From Fibrobacterota bacterium (GTDB taxonomy: Bacteria > Fibrobacterota > Chitinivibrionia > Chitinivibrionales > Chitinispirillaceae): 64,000 nucleotides of DNA. The first letter of the stretch is position 1; each line of letters opens with the position of its first letter. The stretch is from contig JAEZKC010000035.1 in NCBI GenBank assembly GCA_023436205.1, positions 1 through 64,000 on the forward strand. The letters run 5' to 3'. Both the position numbers and the translations under genes were made by a program. The notes under the pieces are model-generated. The model saw only the letters and a program-made list of their open reading frames with translations, ran no database searches and was not told the DNA's origin. Of the stretch, positions 51,769 through 59,822 are shown piece by piece.

Positions 51769-52589
51769 CGACTGTTTTCTTCTCTGACCATTCCTTCTTT
51801 GATAAGCAAATTTAGGGCTGTATCGATTTCCTGAGGCTTTCTATCGAGAATGCCCGCTAAATCGGTTCTGTCTGCAGCACCATTTTTGTTGATGAATTTT
51901 AGTATGCCACCTCTGAGTTCTCTTCGAGAACCTTTGAAGGCAGATTGCTTTTTAAAAACGGAGCTCTTCACTGACAAGTTGCCGATCTCCTTTTTCAGCA
52001 TTGTTCCATAATCCATCAATGCAGAATACCAGTTCCGGGGGTTCTTTGTATCTAAAGTCAATTTGGCTGCGATCAGAAGCTCCGCCTCTGCCACTGCCGC
52101 CTGATTCTGAAAAAAGTGATATATCAAAACGGTTCTGATATTCGTTTCAAGGAAAACCACAGGGCGATTGTATGCAAAAGCACACATTGAAGCCGCAGTT
52201 GCCGGGCCGATCCCTGGCAGCTTGACAAGAATTTCCGGCGCGTCAGGCAAAACACCCTCAAACTGTTCAACAATTATGTCGGCTGCTTGTTTCAGCGCAA
52301 GTGCCCGGCGGTTGTATCCTAATCCTTGCCACAGTGGATAAATGGAATTCATAGTGGCCGCTCTCAGTGAATGGAAATCGGGGAAATGCTCCACAAACCT
52401 TTCAAATTTTCCCCTCACTCTATCCACCTGGGTTTGCTGCAGCATTATTTCCGAAACGAATATATGGTAGGGATTGAAATCCTTTCGCCATGGAAGATCT
52501 CTGCCATGATCACGAAAATAGCTGTGGATCAGATTTCTGAACTTTACTATATCTGTTTTATTCTGCAGATTAAAACGTGAACCATTCAT
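51753..52589 (-). CDS. MutY-like HhH-GPD DNA glycosylase without Fe-S cluster
   Basis: A 278-residue protein. The N-terminal 215 residues are a HhH-GPD domain close to MutY: catalytic glutamate in SEIMLQQTQV and the hairpin in LPGIGPATAA. Three features differ. The usual catalytic aspartate position reads E (FLETNIRTVL). The four Fe-S cysteines after ALMDYG are missing. The C-terminal NUDIX-like 8-oxoG domain is replaced by a short segment (GAADRTDLAGIL...LIKEGMVREE) that looks like a winged helix. It probably excises a mismatched or damaged base; the exact lesion is unknown. Confidence 0.78.
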   Translation of the reverse strand: MNGSRFNLQNKTDIVKFRNLIHSYFRDHGRDLPWRKDFNPYHIFVSEIMLQQTQVDRVRGKFERFVEHFPDFHSLRAATMNSIYPLWQGLGYNRRALALKQAADIIVEQFEGVLPDAPEILVKLPGIGPATAASMCAFAYNRPVVFLETNIRTVLIYHFFQNQAAVAEAELLIAAKLTLDTKNPRNWYSALMDYGTMLKKEIGNLSVKSSVFKKQSAFKGSRRELRGGILKFINKNGAADRTDLAGILDRKPQEIDTALNLLIKEGMVREENSRYFLT

Positions 52590-52600
52590 GACGTATGCTG

Positions 52601-53065
52601 TTAAAACTCTTTTTGCGCTTGTGTTCCAAAAACTTTCAAGAGTTCAAGCCCCGAACTTTCCGGAACTCTTCCGGCATTGATCCCGGTCATTTCGATAATG
52701 ATTATTTCGCTTACCAGCCAGCAGTCAAGTCCCTTGCGGGGGCAGCCTACCAGAGGTGCTCTACCTTTTCCTATAGATGCGTGCATGTGCAGTTTGGGGA
52801 TACCCTCTTTATTTTTGAACAGTGTTCCAATACCTGCAATCTCTCTGGCATCTTCGAATCGTTCCACCAATGGATTAAGCGGGCGCTCATTCTGTTCTGT
52901 CGGACCTACTACAACCCCTCCGTTTTTTACTCCGCCGATTATGAATACAATGCCGCTTGAAATCGCTTCATGTTGTGCTACGCTTTCGATGCACTCATAG
53001 ACGTGGTCATCTTCATGTAGCCGCATAACAATGGTTCTGCCTATTGACCCTGTCGTATATTCCAT
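52601..53065 (-). CDS. PPC/DUF296 domain protein
   Basis: A 154-residue protein that is one PPC (DUF296) domain: GRTIVMRLHEDDHVYECIE, SGIVFIIGGV and the H-x-H in LHMHASIGK, which forms a metal site in solved structures of the family. In plants the domain belongs to AT-hook proteins; in bacteria its role is unknown. AAGGAT precedes the ATG. It ends 11 nt before the glycosylase gene on the same strand and may be co-transcribed. Confidence 0.85.
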   Translation of the reverse strand: MEYTTGSIGRTIVMRLHEDDHVYECIESVAQHEAISSGIVFIIGGVKNGGVVVGPTEQNERPLNPLVERFEDAREIAGIGTLFKNKEGIPKLHMHASIGKGRAPLVGCPRKGLDCWLVSEIIIIEMTGINAGRVPESSGLELLKVFGTQAQKEF

Positions 53066-53092
53066 AATAATCCTTCTTACTGGAAGAGGTTG

Positions 53093-53248
53093 ATGATCGT
53101 GTTCAGAAGAAAAAAGGTGAAACCCTGGTTTTTCAAAACTGTAAAGAACCTGCTGGTGGTGTTTGTTGTATATCGATTCGCCCGTTCATTTCTGATTCTG
53201 GCTGAACGGCAGTCCGGGGATATGAAACTTGGGCGAAAAAGAAAATAA
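53093..53248 (+). CDS. 51-residue basic membrane microprotein
   Basis: A short ORF starting MIVFRRKKVK. It has a basic N-terminus, one hydrophobic stretch (NLLVVFVVYRFARSFLIL, about residues 19-36) and a basic end (LGRKRK). GGAAGAGG lies 3-8 nt before the ATG, a good ribosome site. It lies on the plus strand between two minus-strand genes. No family is recognised. Translation is plausible but unproven. Confidence 0.45.
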   Translation: MIVFRRKKVKPWFFKTVKNLLVVFVVYRFARSFLILAERQSGDMKLGRKRK

Positions 53249-53263
53249 GTTCTGCCTGGTAGC

Positions 53264-54343
53264 TTAAAACCCGTATTTTTGCGGGTTTTCTGATACGATC
53301 ATGAACGCCAGGATTTTCGGTATATACTCGTTAGTCTCTTTGGAAAGCCATCCCATTCTGTAAAGGTACCAGAAGTCTCTGTTTCTAACTGGGTCCTCGA
53401 TTTTTTGTAGTGCTTTAATTATTCTTCCCTCGCCTGCATTGTAAGCTGCCATGCAGAGCATGACGGAGCTTCTGCTTCCGAAGATTGCTATCAGGTCCTT
53501 GAAATAATCAGCAGCTGCGTAGGTGGACTTTACCGGATCTGTTCTCTCGTCTACCGAATCATTAACTGTTAATCCATATTTAATTGCCGTTTTGGGCATC
53601 AGTTGCCAAAGCCCCTTTGCCCCGGCCGAACTGAGAGCGTTTACGTCAAAACCGCTTTCCAGCATTGAAACATAGAAGAGTTCTGTCGGTACATTCTTTT
53701 CCTTGAAGATACGCTCAATCATGGGAAAAAATTTTTCTTTGCGTTCAAAATACAGACTGGTAGTCGTTTTCATGGATGATGAGAATGTTTTGATGTAATA
53801 CTCCACCTGGGTCATCATCTCTTCTGGAATGTGGTAATTCGTTTCACCGAATCTCTTTAGAATCCCGTCAATTTCCATTTCAAGAGAACTGGAGTACATT
53901 TGGGTTAAATCATCCTCTTCCAGTTTTTCCTTAATAGAGAGAAAATCCTGCTGCCTCGATTCGAGCTCTCTTATCAGTGTATCGAGTACCTGCTTATTAC
54001 CCGAGGGATTTTCTTTCAGGTTATAGATTTTGTGCTCTACAAAGTTCAGTTCACTTTTAAGTTGTCTGGCTTGTAAAAAAATTCGCTTGTATTTATACGA
54101 TGTAAATGCAAAATATAAAGCTATACAGAAAAAGAACAGACAAATGGGGATCAGTAACTTCCAAAGCTTCGGATTTCTGCTCAATTTTTTTGCTCGGATA
54201 GTGGATAAGACATCCTTATGCGACTGATTGAGATCTCCCGACTTTAGTATTTTGTCAAGTCGTTTTCCACTCTCCATCAGTTCCTGAACATCGTGGGTGG
54301 AGAGTTCATCGTGCAGGATCTTTCTTTTCAGTTCAGATGTCAA
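53264..54343 (-). CDS. Membrane-anchored lytic transglycosylase (SLT domain)
   Basis: A 359-residue protein. Residues 62-82 form a membrane helix (LWKLLIPICLFFFCIALYF), so about 60 residues are cytosolic; a coiled coil follows to about residue 160, then a SLT domain (about 205-355) with the catalytic glutamate in MLESGFDVNALSSAGAKGLWQLMP and AAYNAGEGRI. It cuts peptidoglycan in the periplasm. The start appears to be TTG at 54343 without a clear ribosome site. It is the last gene of a five-gene cassette with FHA, kinase, FecR and TssBC-like genes and may open the wall for that machinery. Confidence 0.87.
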   Translation of the reverse strand: MTSELKRKILHDELSTHDVQELMESGKRLDKILKSGDLNQSHKDVLSTIRAKKLSRNPKLWKLLIPICLFFFCIALYFAFTSYKYKRIFLQARQLKSELNFVEHKIYNLKENPSGNKQVLDTLIRELESRQQDFLSIKEKLEEDDLTQMYSSSLEMEIDGILKRFGETNYHIPEEMMTQVEYYIKTFSSSMKTTTSLYFERKEKFFPMIERIFKEKNVPTELFYVSMLESGFDVNALSSAGAKGLWQLMPKTAIKYGLTVNDSVDERTDPVKSTYAAADYFKDLIAIFGSRSSVMLCMAAYNAGEGRIIKALQKIEDPVRNRDFWYLYRMGWLSKETNEYIPKILAFMIVSENPQKYGF

Positions 54344-54366
54344 GGAAAGTGATGAGCTCTCAGGGA

Positions 54367-54774
54367 TTACATGGGCTTTTTTTTTAAGGGCAGTGATGTT
54401 TCTTCGGTGGTTCTGATCGGGTCGATTTTATTCGATGTAGTTGCAAAATCGAAAGTTGGAGTACTATCACCGGCCCAAATCAGTTTCATTCTGGGACCGG
54501 TTTGGCCTAACCTGATTTCATCACCCACTTCCACCTCACACTCCTGAACCAGCTCCTCGTTGATGAATGTTCCGTTTGTGCTTTGAAGGTCTTGAATGAG
54601 TATGCGGTCTGAAGAGTTGTAGATGATTGCATGGTGACCTGAAACGCACTTCTCCTCAGCTGGAAGTACAATGGTATTTTTCGAGCTTCTGCCAATACTG
54701 ACTGCCCCCTCCGGGAGCAAATACCTGGTACCCTTCCGGCCTGCACTTATGACTTCCAGATAGATACGCTTCAT
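54367..54774 (-). CDS. FHA domain protein
   Basis: A 135-residue protein with one FHA phosphothreonine-binding domain (about residues 20-95): GRSSKNTIVLP, VSGHHA and STNGTFIN are its three recognition loops. A Thr/Ser-rich tail of 30 residues ends in basic KKKPM and may itself be phosphorylated. AGGATATATC precedes the ATG. It lies 20 nt downstream of the Ser/Thr kinase, its likely partner. FHA plus kinase is the control pair of type VI secretion in several bacteria. Confidence 0.9.
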   Translation of the reverse strand: MKRIYLEVISAGRKGTRYLLPEGAVSIGRSSKNTIVLPAEEKCVSGHHAIIYNSSDRILIQDLQSTNGTFINEELVQECEVEVGDEIRLGQTGPRMKLIWAGDSTPTFDFATTSNKIDPIRTTEETSLPLKKKPM

Positions 54775-54794
54775 GATATATCCTTTGCAATTGC

Positions 54795-57119
54795 TCAGTT
54801 ACTCTGGTCCCAGACACGTGAGGTGAGGTCTTCGAAGTGCGAAAGAACTCGCTGTTGGGAGCGTTTTAGCAAAGCCTTTTCCAGCTCGTTTTGCATCTGC
54901 AGTGCAGAACTGAATCGTTGGTGAGGATCAGTGCTCAGTGCCTTCTCCACTATTTCCACGATATCCTTGCTTATACGTGCTGAGGGTGAGATCTTTTTGT
55001 ATTTACCTTCAATTTTTGCTTTGATAAGTGCAGGAACTTCGGTTTGTGGAAATGCTCTTTCTCCTGTAATGAATTCATACAGTGTGGTTCCAAGTGCATA
55101 CAGGTCTGCCAGTGAGGTGACATCTTCTCCGTCAATCTGCTCCGGTGCGAGATAGGGGAGCGTGCCGATGATGTTTCCAGTCTCTCCAGTATGAAGGCTT
55201 ACACTGCAGGGGCGAGCTATGCCGAAGTCGGTCAACTTGATCCTGCCGCTTCTGCTGAGCATTATATTTGCCGGTTTCAAATCACGGTGGATTATACCTT
55301 TGTAAGTTTTACCATAGATTGTAACAGATTGGGTGTGGGCATAATGAAGTGCGCGACAAACCAGAATCCCGATACAAAGAGTCTGTTCTATTGTAAGCAG
55401 GCGGCATCTCCTTAAAACCTCATCCATGGCAGATCCATTGACGAATTCCATTTCGATGTAGGGAAGGTCGTGCCATTCGCCCACTCCATAGCAGAGGACT
55501 ATATTGGGGTGGTCAAATTTGGAAATAATCTTTATTTCGGTTTCAAAGCGTGTAAGCAGATTATTAGGTTGGTCAGGTTTGAGCACTTTAACAGCTCTGT
55601 AAACTTCCAGTCTGGGATTCCAAACAAGGTATACATCCGCCATACCGCCAGTTCCCAACACTCGTACTATTCTGCCGTCGGCAATTTCCCGAATTTTACT
55701 GTTGGGTGATGATCTCGCCACTGCAATTGATTCCACGACAGTTGCTGCGGTCGTCTGTTCCAGATCTCTGCTTAGTGTGCGGGTTATGAAATCGGTCGTG
55801 GTGGTTGAAGGTAACTCAGATTGAAACTCGTTTTCTGAGGGGGGCTCCAGCATATCTTTGCTGCAGTCGGATGGATCCAGCTGTAAAGATGCTATTCCTG
55901 AAAGAGATGGATCGACTTTCTGCAGAGCAAGCCATAGCAGGGAAAAAAGAAACGCAAAACAGTGCGGCGCCGGGCTCCAGAAATAACTGAACGCATAAAA
56001 AAGGTAAAAACTCGCGGCGATGCTGCCTGTAGCTATCAATACAGACATTATTGTGGAGAAGACTTTCATCCGATTCGGAAAAATCAGTGCAAACCCGGGG
56101 AAAAGAATCAGCATGATAATCCAGTTTATGACTTCTGCCCACCCGCCACCGTATCTGATCCATCTGCTTTGAATAATATCTTGTGCAATGTTGGCCCATA
56201 CTGCAACCCCCGGGTATTGTGTTCCTACCGGAGTTATAAAAAAATCAGCACTGGCACCCGGATCGGTGACCCCGACAAACACAAGCTTGTTTTTTAGAAT
56301 CGAAAGATCTGCTTTTCCGTTTAAAATGTCTGCTGCGCTCACTAGTTTTACGGGATTTCCGGTGTGCCTGAAATTGATGAAGGCGCTACCGGCATACGAT
56401 GTAAGGGAAAGGTGCTGTTTTCCCACTTGTAAGCCAAAAGCGCCATCAAGCACCAACTGCTCAGGTTTCAAGTTATAGTAAGCTGCTGTTGCAGCTATTC
56501 CGAATGAGGGGAAATATTCGCTGCCCAGTTCAATGATATGTATTGCCTCTCGCAGCTTTTGGCTGGTGGTGTTGGTAGAAACATTCAGAAATCCGCTATA
56601 ACGGGAATTTCTTGTAAAAAGAGTATCCGCCAGTTCGATTTTACTTCCGGAAAAGAAAGAAAAGTTAGTAAGACTGTTGCTGTTTTCCAGCATGAGGATT
56701 CGTGATTTGTATATGTCTTTGGGTATTGCTGCAGAGCTTTGGTTTTCACTGCTTATGCTCCCGATTCTGAATGGGAGCACCAGATTTCCCATGCGGGACA
56801 TTACTGCTGCCAGACTGTCGTTATCTGCCGTAGCATTGGTGCGGGGGAAAAGCAGATCGGGTGCGACAGCTCTGGGGGAGGCCGAATCAACAATTTCCAG
56901 CAATCGAGCTAGAATGCTGCGTGGCCAGGGCATTGTCCCCAGCTCTGAGATGCTGGTTTCATCAATGGCAACGATTACCACTGAGTCTGCCGGTGCATCC
57001 GGGGTGAATTTAAAATTCAGGTCATAGAAAAGGTAATCTATAAATCTGAAGGGCTGAAGGAAAATTATAGCCAAAAGAACGAGCGTCGCTGGCAAGAGAA
57101 CCAGAAGCTTTTTAGGCAT
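54795..57119 (-). CDS. CHASE2 membrane Ser/Thr protein kinase
   Basis: A 774-residue protein: an N-terminal membrane helix, a periplasmic CHASE2 sensor domain (about residues 30-325, opening FYDLNFKF and VVIVAIDETSI), three membrane helices (about 328-405) and a cytosolic Hanks-type kinase (478-750). The kinase is complete: LGTGGMADVYL, lysine 511 in RAVKVL, HRDLKPAN (Asp613), DFG (631-633) and APEQ. It overlaps the upstream FecR gene as TAATG. It should read a periplasmic signal and phosphorylate partners, probably including the neighbouring FHA protein. Confidence 0.93.
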   Translation of the reverse strand: MPKKLLVLLPATLVLLAIIFLQPFRFIDYLFYDLNFKFTPDAPADSVVIVAIDETSISELGTMPWPRSILARLLEIVDSASPRAVAPDLLFPRTNATADNDSLAAVMSRMGNLVLPFRIGSISSENQSSAAIPKDIYKSRILMLENSNSLTNFSFFSGSKIELADTLFTRNSRYSGFLNVSTNTTSQKLREAIHIIELGSEYFPSFGIAATAAYYNLKPEQLVLDGAFGLQVGKQHLSLTSYAGSAFINFRHTGNPVKLVSAADILNGKADLSILKNKLVFVGVTDPGASADFFITPVGTQYPGVAVWANIAQDIIQSRWIRYGGGWAEVINWIIMLILFPGFALIFPNRMKVFSTIMSVLIATGSIAASFYLFYAFSYFWSPAPHCFAFLFSLLWLALQKVDPSLSGIASLQLDPSDCSKDMLEPPSENEFQSELPSTTTTDFITRTLSRDLEQTTAATVVESIAVARSSPNSKIREIADGRIVRVLGTGGMADVYLVWNPRLEVYRAVKVLKPDQPNNLLTRFETEIKIISKFDHPNIVLCYGVGEWHDLPYIEMEFVNGSAMDEVLRRCRLLTIEQTLCIGILVCRALHYAHTQSVTIYGKTYKGIIHRDLKPANIMLSRSGRIKLTDFGIARPCSVSLHTGETGNIIGTLPYLAPEQIDGEDVTSLADLYALGTTLYEFITGERAFPQTEVPALIKAKIEGKYKKISPSARISKDIVEIVEKALSTDPHQRFSSALQMQNELEKALLKRSQQRVLSHFEDLTSRVWDQSN

Positions 57120-58105
57120 TACTTCTTCTCCGAGAAAAGCCTGGCTATTCTGGAATCTCTCTCTTCATTCCAGTTTTCCCATTCGTCTTCAGGGCTCTTC
57201 TTAAATCCGGCAAGGTTTCCAGCTGTGCCATCTTTGCTGATCGTGATAAGGCTCATGGATCGAACTATATGCACCCAGGCCTCCATGGAAACCTCAGAGG
57301 GTCCGCTTACTTCCTGTGGTCCGGAAACTTCCTGAAGCGCCTCATGTTCAGTTGCCTTCTGTACCTTTGAGCTTACAGCAACCTCTCCGGAATACACCTT
57401 GACTTCTGATCCACTGTCGGGATCGACAGAAATCTGATATACTGTCCCGTGCACTCCGGCGATTGCTGTTGGTAAAGCCAATTCGAATCGGCATATTTTA
57501 TCCTTGAATTTCTTCACCTTTGTCCAAATGGTTCCTGAGCCGCATTCTATGCGGGTTTTTTCGACCGAACCGGAATTATCCCTGAAATTCTCGATAAGCA
57601 TTGCAGTATTTTTTTTCAAACGGATGACAGATTCCCGATTGATAATCAGTTCCGCTTTCCCATCAGCACCGGTGATTATCTGGTCGCCTGGAGTCACTAT
57701 TGTATTGACAGATAACTCTGTTACTGTACCATCGGTTTTCTTTATTGTGGCTTCGCCCTCAACGAATGTAACTACTCCCTGTGTTGCATTGATCTTTTTC
57801 ACAAAAAGAGTATCTGTCGGGATTGTGTTTTCAACAGTTTGCTTTTCTGCTTCCTTCGGTTTACGAAACTTCAGCTTTTGTCCGACACCAATGAGATTGA
57901 TGTTTTTTATCTCGGGGTTATCTTTCAGAAAGGCGCCCCCGAGTTCCTCTGAGTAGTAACCGTACAGCTCTATGCAAAGCAGGCTTACTGATTCGCCTCT
58001 GGTTACCGTATGGATGATAAACTGGTCAGAGTTGGTGCGAGCGATAAGGGTTGCAGTAATGACTGATAAACAAATTGCCAGAATGGAGAGCGGAACTTTT
58101 TTCAT
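57119..58105 (-). CDS. Periplasmic LysM-FecR domain protein
   Basis: About 328 residues from MKKVPLSILA, with a signal peptide, a LysM-like peptidoglycan-binding segment (about 35-85) and a FecR-type beta domain (about 110-260, SVIRLKKNTAMLIENF, IAGVHGTVYQISVD). A short EVSGP repeat follows. FecR proteins often pair with CHASE2 sensors. AGGG precedes the ATG at 58105; the frame is open to 58144. Its stop overlaps the kinase start as TAATG, so they are coupled and may form one sensor. Confidence 0.85.
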   Translation of the reverse strand: MKKVPLSILAICLSVITATLIARTNSDQFIIHTVTRGESVSLLCIELYGYYSEELGGAFLKDNPEIKNINLIGVGQKLKFRKPKEAEKQTVENTIPTDTLFVKKINATQGVVTFVEGEATIKKTDGTVTELSVNTIVTPGDQIITGADGKAELIINRESVIRLKKNTAMLIENFRDNSGSVEKTRIECGSGTIWTKVKKFKDKICRFELALPTAIAGVHGTVYQISVDPDSGSEVKVYSGEVAVSSKVQKATEHEALQEVSGPQEVSGPSEVSMEAWVHIVRSMSLITISKDGTAGNLAGFKKSPEDEWENWNEERDSRIARLFSEKK

Positions 58106-58183
58106 GAACAACCCTGCCTTGAAATTTGAGAGGTGAAGGCTCATGTGTAGTGAATATTCAGTTTAGATCAGGAAATTGATCTC

Positions 58184-59608
58184 TCATAAGGGAAAAATAG
58201 AAAATGGGTATAGTCTTGTCTCCAAATATTGCTTAAGCGAAGTAATCTCTTCACAGATTTTTTGTGTGGCAGCCAGTTTTGAAAATCGGTTGAGCAGCAT
58301 ATTATACTCAAGTTCTCTTAAAATGGCTCTGTTCTCAGGGGCATCGTAAGTGCAAATTGCCTGAGTCTCATCAGAATTGTCAGGATTGTAAAAGAGAGAA
58401 ATACCCCCCATTGCAGCCTTGAGAGAATCTTGCGTATTGAAGGAGTTGCCTGGCTGAAAAACCATTTCCGGATCATTGCACAGATGTGAAGAGATGCCGT
58501 TCGATGTTGATTTCAGGAGTTTTTCAGCCATTAGCCATGCTGCACCGCAGCGGAATATCTCGTCAGATTCTGGTCCTTTTTTATAATAAACAGTCGGACT
58601 GAAGAGTGCAAGACTTCTGAATGCCGGCTCTTTTCGTAACTGGTTGAAGTCTTTCCCGCAGCTGAAATGGTCAGATTCGTGTGTAGAACCAAACAGGGTT
58701 AAGGCATTGAAACTGGCAGTTTTGGCAAGATGTCTGAGAGTCTGAGCCCCCGAAGGTGAAAAATCCAATTCATGATTCCACAGAACAATATCTGGAAACA
58801 CGCCGTTTGAATTTAGTTCCCTCAAGATTTGATCAAAGTTCCGCTCAGCACTTTTCCTGGGTAAAGAGTGAATGTAGAATTCCCCGTTCATCTGGCCGGC
58901 CTTGCAGAGTAGCTCCAGAGCTTTCCAAGTACTTTTCTTTTTAAAATAGCGGGGGCATTCCTGAACTGCTGCAATCATGCTTTCCGCGTAAATGTTCAGC
59001 TCTTTTATTAATGATCTTACTCTTACATAGTTTCTCTGTTGCGGTTCTGTACCTGAACGATTCAATAGCTTCTCTATAGGGTATGGACCTTCCTTACTGA
59101 CCGGGGCGGAAAAGTCCAGAGATGCCAGGATTTCATCAATTTTGCGCGGACTGGATGAAACCGTTTTTGTCTGTGAGTCATAATCTATGGCCTTGAGAAT
59201 GCGATTTTTCAGAATGTTCGAGAGAGCACACTGGTTTATATGATTTACAGCTCGACTCATGGGCATTTCGCCATTCACGAATTTGGTGAGAATGTCCCCG
59301 GTAATTAAAAGTGGCTGTAATGCAGGGATCTTTTTCAAACTGCTTTCAGAGGAAAACTCTTCGGGAGATGAAAACTCCAAATTGGTGGAAAATGGCTGTG
59401 TCATTTGAGGTAAAAAGGCCTCTATCTTCTCCTGAACTTTGATTTTGTGCCTTTTAACCACATTGTTCCAGTTCTCCGTACTTAATAACTCCGGTTTCCT
59501 GGATACAAAGCCAAGATCTGCGCAGATCAAAATTGTCCACGGAGACGTTCTCTGGCTTGTTGTACAGAATGCTGATGGCAGATGAATGTTCTGAAAAATA
59601 TCTTCCAT
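58184..59608 (-). CDS. Fused TssB-TssC-like sheath protein
   Basis: A 474-residue protein without a signal peptide. Residues about 22-140 match TssB/VipA in pattern: a first strand (WTILICADLG), STENWNNVVKRHKIKVQEKI, then LEFSSPEEF and IPALQPLL. Residues about 200-468 match TssC/VipB: STWKALELL (like the SWRGL motif), LWNHELDFSP (like GDYEFxHxP), FNQLRKEPAFRSLALFSP (like FRESEDxRYVGL) and FRCGAAWLMAEKLL (like WGNAAYAFAARL). In type VI systems these are separate sheath subunits; here one chain carries both. The first gene of the cassette, with GAGGA before the ATG. Homology is inferred by eye. Confidence 0.68.
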   Translation of the reverse strand: MEDIFQNIHLPSAFCTTSQRTSPWTILICADLGFVSRKPELLSTENWNNVVKRHKIKVQEKIEAFLPQMTQPFSTNLEFSSPEEFSSESSLKKIPALQPLLITGDILTKFVNGEMPMSRAVNHINQCALSNILKNRILKAIDYDSQTKTVSSSPRKIDEILASLDFSAPVSKEGPYPIEKLLNRSGTEPQQRNYVRVRSLIKELNIYAESMIAAVQECPRYFKKKSTWKALELLCKAGQMNGEFYIHSLPRKSAERNFDQILRELNSNGVFPDIVLWNHELDFSPSGAQTLRHLAKTASFNALTLFGSTHESDHFSCGKDFNQLRKEPAFRSLALFSPTVYYKKGPESDEIFRCGAAWLMAEKLLKSTSNGISSHLCNDPEMVFQPGNSFNTQDSLKAAMGGISLFYNPDNSDETQAICTYDAPENRAILRELEYNMLLNRFSKLAATQKICEEITSLKQYLETRLYPFSIFPL

Positions 59609-59822
59609 AGCACATATCCTCTATGTTTAGCTTAATTTTTTTTCTATATTATATGGCTTGTTTCCGGCTATGTTCAGAGTTTCCGTTCTGAACCTGAAAG
59701 CTCTCAATCATTAAAGTTAGAGAATGGGAGTGTGCATTAATATAGATAGGAAACAGTTCGAAGTCATCATTTAAGAAAAAAAACTCAAAATTGTGAGCAA
59801 TACATCTTGAAAGGGAGCTGTA

